Source: Betaproteobacteria bacterium
GTDB lineage: Bacteria > Pseudomonadota > Gammaproteobacteria > Burkholderiales > SG8-39
DNA length: 10,118 nucleotides
Direction of reading: 5' to 3'
Assembly: GCA_005884335.1 (NCBI GenBank)
Contig: VBCJ01000024.1
Coordinates: 1-10,118, forward strand
A model generated the notes under the pieces. That model saw only the letters and a program-made list of their open reading frames with translations. It ran no database searches and was not told where the DNA came from. Shown piece by piece: positions 1 through 7,480 of the stretch. A program made the position numbers and the translations under genes. Numbering within the stretch: position 1 is the stretch's first letter; every line of letters begins with the position of its first letter.

Positions 1-856
1 GCGACCTGACAGGCAAGGAGATCCGCCTCTGGAACACCGGCCAGACCTGGAAGCTTTTCGATCTGGGCGCGGTGTCGGTCGAACGTTACGGCTTCCCCTA
101 TCTTGCGGTGTACCGCCCGGATCTTCTCAGCGTGCTCGCAAACGCCGTGCGCCGCGAAAAGGCCGACGCCATCCATCTGAACTCGTGGTGCGTAGGATTC
201 ACGCAGGAAGACGGCCGGGTCACGCTGAAACTCAAGGGCGGCGGCGAGGTGAGCGGCGATGCGCTCATCGGCGCCGACGGCGTGCACTCGAAAATACGCC
301 AGGCTATCCCGTGCGCCGCGGCGAGATGATGAATTTCATCGGCAGCGTGGAGCGCGACGACTGGAAAACCGAATCCTGGACTACGCGCGGCACGGCCGAG
401 GAATGCGCCAACGACTACAAGGGCTGGCACGAGGAGGTCCACCTGATGATCAGGAATGCGCCGTCGCTTTTCAAGTGGGCGCTCCTGGGGCGTTCGCCCA
501 TGGATCGTTGGACAATCGGCCACGTGAGCTTGCTCGGCGACGCCTGCCATCCGACGCTGCCTTCACTTGGGCAAGGAGCGATGATGGCGATCGAGGACGG
601 CTTTGTCCTCGCGCGCTGCTTCGAGCGGTACAGCAGCGACGTCGGGACGGCGCTTGCACGTTACGAGGACGCGCGCCGCGACCGGACGCGCAGGGTGGTG
701 ACCGGTTCGGCTGAGAACGCCAAGCGCTTCCACAATCCGGCGCTCGCCAGTCGGGACGGCGCGCAGGCCTACGTCGACGGGGAGTGGAGCGAGGACCGCA
801 TCAAGCAGCGCTACGAGTGGCTGTTTACCTACGACGTAACGTCGGTCGAGCGCTGA
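1..856 (+). pseudogene. Aromatic-ring FAD monooxygenase (3-hydroxybenzoate 6-hydroxylase / salicylate hydroxylase type), 5'-partial, internally deleted and frameshifted
   Basis: A flavoprotein hydroxylase that would use NAD(P)H and O2 to hydroxylate an aromatic acid in the cytoplasm. The reading frame is open from base 3 (DLTGKEIRLWNTGQTW) through to the DG motif GADGVHSKIR at about 264-299, then hits a stop at 329. The rest of the protein is in the next frame from about 305 (YPVRRGEMMNF, then VERDDW, then the FAD-ribose GD motif GDACHPTLP...GQGAMMAIEDG, ending FTYDVTSVER). From memory of the family, some 45 residues normally lie between the DG motif and the YPxRRGE segment. They are absent here, so the break at about 302-305 is an out-of-frame deletion rather than a single-base error. 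The N-terminal GxGxxG dinucleotide-binding region lies outside the window. Substrate class is inferred from overall motif similarity only. The deletion could be genuine decay or a mis-assembly. Confidence 0.85.
106..258. repeat. 153-bp direct repeat, copy 1 (inside the monooxygenase gene)
   Basis: Bases 106-258 are identical, base for base, to 9966-10118. This copy is in its natural setting: the monooxygenase frame runs through it from both sides. Its left edge is set by the mismatch at 105 versus 9965. The right edge is simply the end of the window, so the true repeat may be longer. Confidence 0.97.
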
Positions 857-886
857 TTGAGGGCCTTCAGCAAGACGACGAGATAG

Positions 887-903
887 GAGGCGGACGCCGC
901 CTC
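887..903. terminator. Short GC hairpin between convergent genes, possible weak bidirectional terminator
   Basis: GAGGCGG, loop ACG, CCGCCTC form a perfect 7-bp stem between the convergent 3' ends of the monooxygenase gene and the hydrolase remnant, overlapping the remnant's stop codon. There is no T-tract on either side, so intrinsic termination is doubtful. The position is the main argument. Confidence 0.3.
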
Positions 904-1111
904 AGCGCGCGAACACCTCTTTGAGGAATCGCTCGGTCGAGGCGATGGATTGCACGTTGGCGCGCTCCTCGGCCTTGTCTTTCGGCGTGGAGAAGCCGTG
1001 ACCCGCACCGCTGTACAGCTCGTATTGGAAATCGGTCTTGGCGGCGCGGAAATCCTTGATCAGGATGTCGACCTCCGAGAGCGGAGCGGGCGCGAGTATC
1101 GCCCGGATGTC
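902..1111 (-). pseudogene. Dienelactone hydrolase family protein, C-terminal remnant
   Basis: Reading the minus strand to the TGA at 902-904 gives about 70 residues ending FLKEVFAR. They contain the alpha/beta-hydrolase catalytic-histidine segment YSGAGHGFSTP, preceded by IKDFRAAKTDFQYEL, which is the typical last third of dienelactone hydrolase family enzymes (ester or lactone hydrolysis in aromatic catabolism). No ATG, GTG or TTG occurs in this frame before an upstream in-frame stop, so it cannot be a stand-alone gene. Similarity begins at SDIRAILAP, within about 2 bases of the stop codon of the cytochrome gene. The nucleophile-elbow region is therefore missing. The usual segment with the catalytic Asp (a G-x-x-D-P-like stretch expected between DIRAILAP and LSEVDI) also seems to be absent, which suggests a second small deletion. 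Family assignment is fairly safe; function is lost in this form. Confidence 0.7.
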
Positions 1112-1112
1112 G

Positions 1113-2084
1113 CTAGGGCGCCTGCGTAGCGAGATAGGCGGCGACGGCGAGCATGTCCTCCTCTTCCAGTTTGACCACCACGTCCTTCATCAGCGCCGCA
1201 AGGGCGCCCGCGCGAAAGCCGTGCTTGATGTCGTAGAGCTGGCGCACCACGTAATTGGTCGAGCGGCCGGCGATGCCGGGAATCGGGCCCACGCCCTTGA
1301 GGTCCGGCCCGTGGCAGGTCACGCAGGCCAGGGTCTTGCCCGCTCCGCCGGTCTTGACCAACGCCTCGCCGCGCGCCACGCTGCCCACGGGCACATACGC
1401 GATGAAACGGGCGTGCGTGTCGCGATGCATGAATTGCTCCAGGACTTCCGGCATCTCGACAATGCGTTTGCCGATGGCTTCCTTCCCGCCGGAAGGCAGG
1501 GACGCATAATGGTTGGCGATGATGAAGGTCTTGGGCACGGTATCGGTTTCGACAACCCGGGTGTGCTGTCTGGGTTTGAGCGCGGAGAAATACGCCGCTG
1601 CCGCCGCGATCTCTTCATCCGTGGCGGCCTTCGCCAACCCGATCATCAGGTCGACGTTGCGCTTGGGCACCGCGGTCCTCCTCGCGCCGCTCTTGTAGTC
1701 GTTCATCTGCTGCACGATATAGGCCGCGGGCAGCCCGGCGAGGGCGGAATTCTCCGGACCACCGGGACCGTCCGCGCGATGGCAGAAACCGCACGCGAAC
1801 ACGTCGGGCTTCCTGCCCTGGGCGACGACGGGCGGTAGAGGCGGATGATCTTCGGGATGCCAAACAGGTGCGATAAAGCGGTCGCGTAGCTGGGTCAGGG
1901 TGTAGGTAGCGGAACTGTTCGGTACGCGTCTCGGCACGCCGTCGTCCGGCGCGGGCTTGAAGTCCGGGGGAGTCATTGGATAAGCCCACTCGGGCGGGCC
2001 ATCGGCGCCGTGGGCCACAGGCGGCGGTACGAAAACCATGGCCGATAAGGGAAGAATCGCGACTGCAAAACGGGCAATTGTCAC
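1113..2084 (-). CDS. Secreted diheme cytochrome c (cytochrome c4/c553-like)
   Basis: This 323-residue periplasmic electron-transfer protein has two class I cytochrome c domains. An N-terminal signal peptide (hydrophobic to about residue 26, likely cleaved near AHG/A) is followed by a proline-rich linker. The first heme site is C98-G-F-C101-H102 with candidate axial Met147. The second is C254-V-T-C257-H258 with candidate axial Met299 in the LMKDVVVKLEEEDMLAVAAYLA segment, the usual end of such domains. The start is GTG at 2084, chosen because AGGGAGGG lies 7 bases upstream and the signal peptide fits; the next ATG is codon 16 and would cut the signal peptide. It lies 102 bp downstream of the second Bug gene on the same strand and may be read through from that operon. 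Possible partners are a terminal oxidase or a periplasmic dehydrogenase; none is encoded here. Confidence 0.9.
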   Translation of the reverse strand: MTIARFAVAILPLSAMVFVPPPVAHGADGPPEWAYPMTPPDFKPAPDDGVPRRVPNSSATYTLTQLRDRFIAPVWHPEDHPPLPPVVAQGRKPDVFACGFCHRADGPGGPENSALAGLPAAYIVQQMNDYKSGARRTAVPKRNVDLMIGLAKAATDEEIAAAAAYFSALKPRQHTRVVETDTVPKTFIIANHYASLPSGGKEAIGKRIVEMPEVLEQFMHRDTHARFIAYVPVGSVARGEALVKTGGAGKTLACVTCHGPDLKGVGPIPGIAGRSTNYVVRQLYDIKHGFRAGALAALMKDVVVKLEEEDMLAVAAYLATQAP

Positions 2085-2091
2085 TTTGACG

Positions 2092-2099
2092 CCCTCCCT
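2092..2099 (-). promoter_or_regulatory. Shine-Dalgarno site that decides the GTG start of the cytochrome gene
   Basis: The minus strand reads AGGGAGGG, 7 bases before the GTG start. It is a much better match than anything in front of the alternative in-frame ATG at codon 16. In the remaining spacer (2100-2186) I see no convincing promoter. Confidence 0.7.
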
Positions 2100-2186
2100 G
2101 TCAGTGCACGCATCAGTAGGCGGAATGCCCAGTCAACCCCGGTCGGACGTCAGTCTACGCCCCGAATGACTCCGGTGTGCGCGAGT

Positions 2187-3149
2187 TCAATCCACCGTCG
2201 CTCCCGACGCCTTGACGATGGGCACCCATTTCACGAGGTCTCTTTGAATCAGTTTTCCGAACTCGGCGGGCGGCATCTGCGGCATCAGCTCGAACCCCAG
2301 GTTGCTCAGCTTTTCACGCACGGCCGGATCTTTCATGATCTTCGCCATTTCGCCGTAGAGGCGCTCCAGGACCGGAGCCGGCAGCCCGGCAGGGCCCGCG
2401 TATCCGAACCAGACCGTGACCTCGTAACCTTTCAGTCCCGATTCGTCCAGCGTCGGCACGGCAGGAAAGAACGGCGTACGGGTCTTGCTTGTCGCCGCGA
2501 GCGCTTTCAGGCGCCCATCGCGGATCTGAGAAATGACCGTGGGCGTATTGAAAAAGCCCATCGTCACTTCCTTCGACATCACCGCCGTGATTCCCTGCGG
2601 CGCGCCTTTGTAGGGGACATGAACCATGTCGATACCGGTCATCGAGGCGAACAGGATGCCGGAAAGATGATGGCTGGTGCCGTTGCCGCCGGAGGAAAAG
2701 GTGAGCTCGCCGGGCTTCGCCATCGCCTGCGCGATCACGTCCTGCGCAGTCCTCGCGGGATTGCTCGGGTGCACGATCATGAGATTGGACACTTCACCGA
2801 TCACGGTGATCGGCGTGAAATCCTTGACCGGGTCGTAACCCGGCTTGGAGTAAAGCCCGATGTTGATCGCGTGAGTGCTGCTCGTTATGAGGGCGATGGT
2901 ATACCCGTCGGGCGCCGCCCGCGCGACCTGCTGCAGGGCGCTCGTGCCGCCCGCACCGGGGCGGTCGTCCACGATGACGGGCTGACCCAGGCGCTTGGCG
3001 AGTTCCGCGCCGACCGTGCGAGACAGGATGTCGGAGGTGCTGCCGATGGCGAGCGGCACGACCAGCGTAATCGGTTTCGAAGGGTAGCTCTGGGCGATGG
3101 CGCCCTTGGCGATGAGGGAGACGGCAAGGAGTACTGCAAGACGCTTCAT
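2187..3149 (-). CDS. Bug/TctC family periplasmic substrate-binding protein (copy 1)
   Basis: This 320-residue periplasmic solute receptor is of normal family length. The signal peptide covers residues 1-19 (MKRLAVLLAVSLIAKGAIA) and the mature protein begins QSYPSKPITLVVP. Typical Bug landmarks follow: the first ligand-binding loop region PLAIGSTSDILSRTV, the segment DDRPGAGGTSALQQVA followed by APDGYT, and HVPYKGAPQGITAVMSKEV. GGAG lies 6 bases before the ATG. The gene starts 18 bp after the DUF3604 stop, so the two are almost certainly co-transcribed. Bug proteins usually bind small carboxylates or amides through backbone contacts, so the ligand cannot be read from sequence. No TctA/TctB permease is present; solitary Bug genes of this kind are common in Burkholderiales and may act in sensing or share a permease encoded elsewhere. 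Confidence 0.93.
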   Translation of the reverse strand: MKRLAVLLAVSLIAKGAIAQSYPSKPITLVVPLAIGSTSDILSRTVGAELAKRLGQPVIVDDRPGAGGTSALQQVARAAPDGYTIALITSSTHAINIGLYSKPGYDPVKDFTPITVIGEVSNLMIVHPSNPARTAQDVIAQAMAKPGELTFSSGGNGTSHHLSGILFASMTGIDMVHVPYKGAPQGITAVMSKEVTMGFFNTPTVISQIRDGRLKALAATSKTRTPFFPAVPTLDESGLKGYEVTVWFGYAGPAGLPAPVLERLYGEMAKIMKDPAVREKLSNLGFELMPQMPPAEFGKLIQRDLVKWVPIVKASGATVD

Positions 3150-3167
3150 GGTTTGCTCCGGTTTGAA

Positions 3168-5426
3168 TCAGCGAAACAGGTAGGTCGGGCTCGACCAGAC
3201 CAGGTGCCCGTCTTCCTGGGTGACGCAGACGTAGAGCGCGTTGTCGCGGGCGTCCTGAAGCCGGATTCTGCGCCTCAGCTGCATCCGCGCGGCGGTATTT
3301 TCATCGGGAAGCCTGTACAGCCGCATCCGGCGCCGGATGCCGCCGCCCGAGCCGAGCACGATGTCCTCGCGTCCGATGTCCGCGATCCGCACCTCCGCTT
3401 TCACCAGAGCGGTGGCTATCGAGAGAGTGCCGGAACTCGCATCGCCAAGGACGATGTCGGCGCCGCCGAAACCGCCGGTCGTAAGGGCGGTCCACTTGAG
3501 CTCATCCGGCGCCGCGCGGTCGATTTTCTTGTCGAGGTTCCACATGTTGATCGGCGACACGCGCTCGAACGTGTTGCCGCGAAGCTTCGCCCCTCCGTCC
3601 CAAACCGACTGTCGCCCGCGTCCGCGGTATTCCGAGCCTTCCCAGATGAGCCGGATGCGCCTGCCGAGTTCCTTCGCCTCGAACGGGCGCACCGTCTCCA
3701 GCAGCTCCAGCCGGTTGCGGATCTCGACGCGCTCGATCGGCGCCGAGGCGACGATGTCGATCTCGAAGCTGACCTCGCGATCGCCCGTGCGCAGGATGTC
3801 GCCCATCATGGCCGATCTCACCCTGCGCGACCCGGTCGCGCCCAGGTTCGGGTCCTGGTCGAACAGCTCCGCGTCACCGTCGAAGGCGACCCGCGTATCG
3901 AGGATCGTGCGGCATCCGGTGGTGGCGTAATGGTGGCGTCGGCGCATCGCGTCGAACAATCCCTTGCGGCTGAGTTCAGGGGCGAGCAGGCAGGTCAGGC
4001 CGCCGTAGGCACCGAACAGCGACGCGCCGGGATGACTCGCCCCATGGCGGCCCTTGTGGCCGTCGGAGTTCGCCACGATGCCGACGCGATAGCCTTGTTC
4101 GAGTGCGTCCTCGATGAGCCATTCGAAGGTGCCCCAGTCGGAATGCACTTCGACGCTGCGCTCGACGCGCGCATCGTGGCTCATCTTGATGTCGGCGTAG
4201 CGACCGCCGATGTGTGCGAACACGACGCAATCCTCGTCCTTCAGCGCGCGGAACAGATCGTCGGAGCTGTTTGCGTCGGTCCCGAGATCGGAGAGGTCTT
4301 CCACCAGCGCGTGGTGCGAGCGGCGGATCTGACGGCCTTCGCGCATGAACAGCACATTGCGGTCACCGCCCAGGCCCGTGTTTCCCGACCATTCGTAGCC
4401 CGGAAAGATGATGAAGCCGCCGTCGCGATTGTATTCTGCGGTGAGGCGGTTCAACTCCTCCCAGAACGGCGTCGTGATCTGGAAGTCGTTGCCCTGGTGG
4501 CTCATGGCGTCGAGGAAAGCGCGATCGCGCGCAAACTCGATGAGTTCGCGCGCCGAATTCGTGCCGATGGTCTCCTCGGACTGGCCGTGAAGGTCCGCCC
4601 AGTACGGCAGCAGCGCCGAGTCGGCGACGATGCGCAACGGATTTGACACGCACACCGTGCGCCCGGAGGCATCGAGCACTTCGACGTGCAGCTCGCCAGT
4701 CGCGTTCACCGACAGTCCGCCGATGCGATGCGCGAACGCGCCGCGACGCACCTCGATGCTCGCCGGAAGTCCCGCGACCGGCACGTTCGCCCTGAGGGCA
4801 AATGTGCCGTCGACGAGATGGCTCGGATTGCCCCACTTGTCCTCGCCTTTGAAGCCGAGCGAGAACGTCTGGCCTGCGCGGCGCACGGTCGGCAGGATAG
4901 CCTTGAAGAGCACGGGGGGGCCAGCGACGATAGCAACTACCGGCTGCACCGGCAACTCCACGTAGTTGTAGGCGGCGAACGCATCCACCAGGACCTTGAA
5001 CTCGAAAGTGGGCTCCTGGAACGTCTGCATGCGCAACCCAGGAGAACCGCCCCGGGTATCGCCCAGGCGCACGGTGATGGTGTCGCCTTCACGCAGGAAG
5101 CCGCGCTGCACGCGAATGAGGAGGGTCCTATCCCAGGGCCGGATGTTGCCCTTCTGCTCGTAGCGCAGCTCCAGCACCGCGCCGTTCGAGGCTTCGGCGG
5201 TGACGTAATTCCATCCCTTCGGGTCGTTGAACTGCGGCCTGCCCGCGTCCGAGGCGAACCGCTGCACGATCTTCAGCGAACCGGTGTCGTCGATGCCGAA
5301 ATAGCCCGCTGTGTATGTGAGCGTGATAGAAGCGAAGCTGCCGGCTTCAAATTCGCCGGTGGGTGTAATGGCCGCGCGGCCGACGCGATCGGCAAGGTAG
5401 GTCGAGTGAAAGGCGTTATTTCGCAC
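3168..5426 (-). CDS. DUF3604 family protein (PHP/amidohydrolase-like metal-dependent enzyme, function unknown)
   Basis: A 752-residue protein with no signal peptide or membrane segment. The N-terminal ~270 residues are beta-rich (SITLTYTAGYFGIDDTGS, then GNIRPWDRTLLIRV). The catalytic-looking core starts at WADLHGQSEETIGTN. Candidate metal ligands resemble PHP-type hydrolases: D278-L-H280, H310, E345 in PGYEWSGNT, H405 in VFAHIGG, H428 and D430 in EVHSDWGTFEW, and D455/H457 in NSDGHKGR. A beta-rich C-terminal part (about 540-752) follows. The start is GTG at 5426, immediately after an in-frame TAA, so it is the most upstream start possible; the Shine-Dalgarno is weak (AAGGG about 8 bases upstream). 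It leads a probable operon with the Bug gene 18 bp downstream. Hydrolytic activity is inferred from the metal motif; the reaction is unknown to me. Confidence 0.85.
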   Translation of the reverse strand: MRNNAFHSTYLADRVGRAAITPTGEFEAGSFASITLTYTAGYFGIDDTGSLKIVQRFASDAGRPQFNDPKGWNYVTAEASNGAVLELRYEQKGNIRPWDRTLLIRVQRGFLREGDTITVRLGDTRGGSPGLRMQTFQEPTFEFKVLVDAFAAYNYVELPVQPVVAIVAGPPVLFKAILPTVRRAGQTFSLGFKGEDKWGNPSHLVDGTFALRANVPVAGLPASIEVRRGAFAHRIGGLSVNATGELHVEVLDASGRTVCVSNPLRIVADSALLPYWADLHGQSEETIGTNSARELIEFARDRAFLDAMSHQGNDFQITTPFWEELNRLTAEYNRDGGFIIFPGYEWSGNTGLGGDRNVLFMREGRQIRRSHHALVEDLSDLGTDANSSDDLFRALKDEDCVVFAHIGGRYADIKMSHDARVERSVEVHSDWGTFEWLIEDALEQGYRVGIVANSDGHKGRHGASHPGASLFGAYGGLTCLLAPELSRKGLFDAMRRRHHYATTGCRTILDTRVAFDGDAELFDQDPNLGATGSRRVRSAMMGDILRTGDREVSFEIDIVASAPIERVEIRNRLELLETVRPFEAKELGRRIRLIWEGSEYRGRGRQSVWDGGAKLRGNTFERVSPINMWNLDKKIDRAAPDELKWTALTTGGFGGADIVLGDASSGTLSIATALVKAEVRIADIGREDIVLGSGGGIRRRMRLYRLPDENTAARMQLRRRIRLQDARDNALYVCVTQEDGHLVWSSPTYLFR

Positions 5427-5489
5427 TTAAGCGTGCCCTTGGTACATCCCTGAAGACACGTTCAAGACTGGGGAGCGCAAGCCGCGCTG

Positions 5490-5558
5490 GCGGCGATTGC
5501 GGCACTGGCGATCGCCGTCATCGCGATCGAGCAGGGGCTGGAATCCCGCAAGGCTTGA
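5490..5558 (+). repeat. 69-bp intergenic repeat, copy A (remnant of a membrane-protein C-terminus)
   Basis: It lies between the TauD stop and the DUF3604 start. In one frame it reads AAIAALAIAVIAIEQGLESRKA and stop, preceded back to 5454 by the open stretch RHVQDWGAQAAL. It aligns without gaps to 7481-7549, with 56 of 69 bases the same. Several differences are synonymous third-position changes (att/atc, gca/gcg, ctg/ctc, gaa/gag) and both copies share the stop codon, which points to coding ancestry. The hydrophobic helix followed by a basic tail resembles the end of an integral membrane protein such as an ABC permease, but I cannot identify the family. Confidence 0.65.
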
Positions 5559-5586
5559 GGTCCACATTTAACGATTTCGCGCTGGA

Positions 5587-6405
5587 TCAGCGCGGCTTGT
5601 CGCCCGAGAGGGTGATGCGATGCATCACCCGCCGATGCCCGTGATAGTCGTTCAAGGGGTTGTGCTGCGTGCAGCGGTTGTCCCAGAACGCGAGCGAGCC
5701 GACACGCCAGCGGAACCGGCAGGTGAGCTCGGGTCGCACCTGGTGCCGGTACAGGAACTCCAGCAGCGGCGCGCTTTCTTCCTCGGTCATGTCCTTGAAG
5801 CGCACGGTGTGGCCGACGTTCACGTAGAGCGCCTTGCGCCCGGTTTCCGGATGGGTGCGAACGACAGGGTGCTCGGCGAGGAACTGCCTGGTCTCGTGGC
5901 CCTGTTCCTTCATGCGGTCCTCACGCGTACGCGTGGCATCGGCTTTGGTTGAAGCGTTGATGGCCACCAGGCCGTCGAGCAGCTTGCGCATGCCCTCGGA
6001 CAGAGTCTCATAGGCCCCGTACTGATTGGCGAACTCGGTGTCCCCGCCGTAAGGCGGGACCTCGCGCGCGAGCAGCATCGAGCCCATCGGCGGATTCTCG
6101 AGGTAGGCGGTGTCGGAATGCCACAAGCCGCCGAAGTTATGCCGCTCGTGCTCGAGCTTTTTCACTTCGATGACCTCCGGGAATCCGGCTATGCCCTTGA
6201 CGAGCGGGTATTCGATCGGCTTGCCCATGCGCCGTGCAAAAGCCATGAACTGCGCGGGGGTGAGCGGCTGGTCGTGAAAGAACACCACCAAGTGCTCGAG
6301 GAAGGCGCGCCGGATCGCCGCGACGGTCTCGTCTGCGAGGTCTCCCCCGAGATCCACCCCGAGGATCTCGGCGCCAAGCGCACCGGAAATGCGCTTGACC
6401 TCCAT
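5587..6405 (-). CDS. TauD/TfdA family 2-oxoglutarate/Fe(II)-dependent dioxygenase
   Basis: This 272-residue cytoplasmic non-heme iron enzyme couples decarboxylation of 2-oxoglutarate to hydroxylation, and often cleavage, of a small organic substrate (taurine, 2,4-D, alkyl sulfates in known members). The iron-binding facial triad is visible as H96-S-D98 in LWHSDTAY and H248 in WDNRCTQHNPLND. R259 in HGHRRVMHR sits 11 residues after H248, where TauD binds the 2-oxoglutarate carboxylate. The N-terminus (MEVKRISGALGAEILGVDLG) and the FFHDQPLTPAQFMAFARRMG segment are typical. Length is normal and no residue is missing. The ATG lies 2 bases downstream of the stop of the upstream Bug gene with only a weak Shine-Dalgarno, so translational coupling is likely. 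Whether the substrate is a sulfonate, an aryloxy acid or something else cannot be told. Confidence 0.93.
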   Translation of the reverse strand: MEVKRISGALGAEILGVDLGGDLADETVAAIRRAFLEHLVVFFHDQPLTPAQFMAFARRMGKPIEYPLVKGIAGFPEVIEVKKLEHERHNFGGLWHSDTAYLENPPMGSMLLAREVPPYGGDTEFANQYGAYETLSEGMRKLLDGLVAINASTKADATRTREDRMKEQGHETRQFLAEHPVVRTHPETGRKALYVNVGHTVRFKDMTEEESAPLLEFLYRHQVRPELTCRFRWRVGSLAFWDNRCTQHNPLNDYHGHRRVMHRITLSGDKPR

Positions 6406-6407
6406 GC

Positions 6408-7370
6408 CTATTGCTCGATCTTGATGTTCTGGCTCTTGATGATCGAGCCGTAGCGCTGCTGTTGCAGGCGCATGAACGCTGCCATCTCATCGGGCGTGTT
6501 CGAAACGGCGTCCATGCCTAGCGAGATAAACCGCTCCTTCAGCTCCGACGCCTGCATGACCTTCTGGATCTCGCCCGAGAGGCGCACGCGAGTCTCGCGC
6601 GAGGTCCCGGCCGGCGCGGTGTAGCCGACCCACGCGCCGATGTCGTACGCCGGAAGGTCGGCTGCTTCCGCGATCGACGGGACATCCGGCATGCCGGCGG
6701 TGCGCTGCGCGAACGAGGTGCCGAAGGTCTTCAGGCGACCGCCCTTGATGTGCCCGATGGTCGCGGCCACGGTCTCGATGGTATAGCCGATCTGGCCGCC
6801 CACGATGTCGGTGAGCGCCGGCGCGCTGCCCTTGTAGGGCACGTGGCGCGCCTTGACCTGCGCCATCGAGTTGAAGAGCTCCGTGATGAGGTGCGCCGAT
6901 GCGCCGGTGCCCGAGGACGAGAACGTGTACTTGTCTGGATTCGCGCGCAGTTGCGCGATGAACTCCTTCGCGTTCGTCGCCGGGAACGACGGGTGCGTGA
7001 CGAGCGCGAACGGCACCAGCGCGACCAGGCTGATGGGGGCAAAGTCCCTGTCGGGGTCGTAGGGCGTCTTCTGCAGGTGCGGCATGATCGATATCGGCCC
7101 GCTCGACGCCGCAAGCAGGGTGTAGCCGTCGGGCGCGCTCTTCACGGCTGCGTCGGTGCCGATCGAGCCGCCGGCGCCGGCGCGGTTGTCGATGATGAAC
7201 GGCTGCTTGAGCGCCTGTTGCAGCTTCTCGGCCACCACGCGCGCGGCGATGTCGGTGGCCTGCCCCGGCGGCCAAGGCACGATAATTCTCACGGGCCGGT
7301 TCGGGTAGCCCTGCGCGAACACGACCGCGGAAAAAAGCGATGCGGCTATGAATGCGGCAAGCTTCGTCAT
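6408..7370 (-). CDS. Bug/TctC family periplasmic substrate-binding protein (copy 2)
   Basis: This 320-residue periplasmic receptor has a signal peptide at residues 1-19 (MTKLAAFIAASLFSAVVFA) and a mature start of QGYPNRPVRIIVPWPPG. Bug family segments are DNRAGAGGSIGTDAAVK followed by APDGYT, TFSSSGTGASAHL and HVPYKGSAPALTDIVGGQI. A strong GGAGGA site stands 3 bases before the ATG. It is followed within 2 bases by the dioxygenase start, so it may deliver or sense the dioxygenase substrate (inference from context). It has the same length as copy 1 but differs clearly in the ligand loop (PWPPGQATDIA against PLAIGSTSDIL), so the two probably bind different ligands. It is a paralogue, not a recent duplicate. 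Confidence 0.93.
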   Translation of the reverse strand: MTKLAAFIAASLFSAVVFAQGYPNRPVRIIVPWPPGQATDIAARVVAEKLQQALKQPFIIDNRAGAGGSIGTDAAVKSAPDGYTLLAASSGPISIMPHLQKTPYDPDRDFAPISLVALVPFALVTHPSFPATNAKEFIAQLRANPDKYTFSSSGTGASAHLITELFNSMAQVKARHVPYKGSAPALTDIVGGQIGYTIETVAATIGHIKGGRLKTFGTSFAQRTAGMPDVPSIAEAADLPAYDIGAWVGYTAPAGTSRETRVRLSGEIQKVMQASELKERFISLGMDAVSNTPDEMAAFMRLQQQRYGSIIKSQNIKIEQ

Positions 7371-7480
7371 GTCTCCTCCAGCGTGTGATTTTTACCCTCG
7401 TTACGGCCGATCATGCGCTGGGCGCACGAAGTGGGTCAAGCACTGGCGTGCTTGTCGCGCTCGGGAGATGTCGCGGACGG

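Noticed and set aside
1038..1838. 266-codon plus-strand frame, and shorter frames in the same stretch
   Set aside because: It is antisense to the diheme cytochrome and hydrolase remnant; no motif was recognised.
2166..4646. Long open frame of 826 codons on the plus strand
   Set aside because: It lies entirely antisense to the DUF3604 and Bug genes, crosses their boundary, and its translation is rich in R, H, D and A with no recognisable domain. This is typical of the mirror frame of high-GC genes.
5508..5536. GCGATCGC-type palindromes in the intergenic repeat as an RNA hairpin or REP element
   Set aside because: The pairing arms are not kept in copy B, and the differences follow codon positions better than base pairing.
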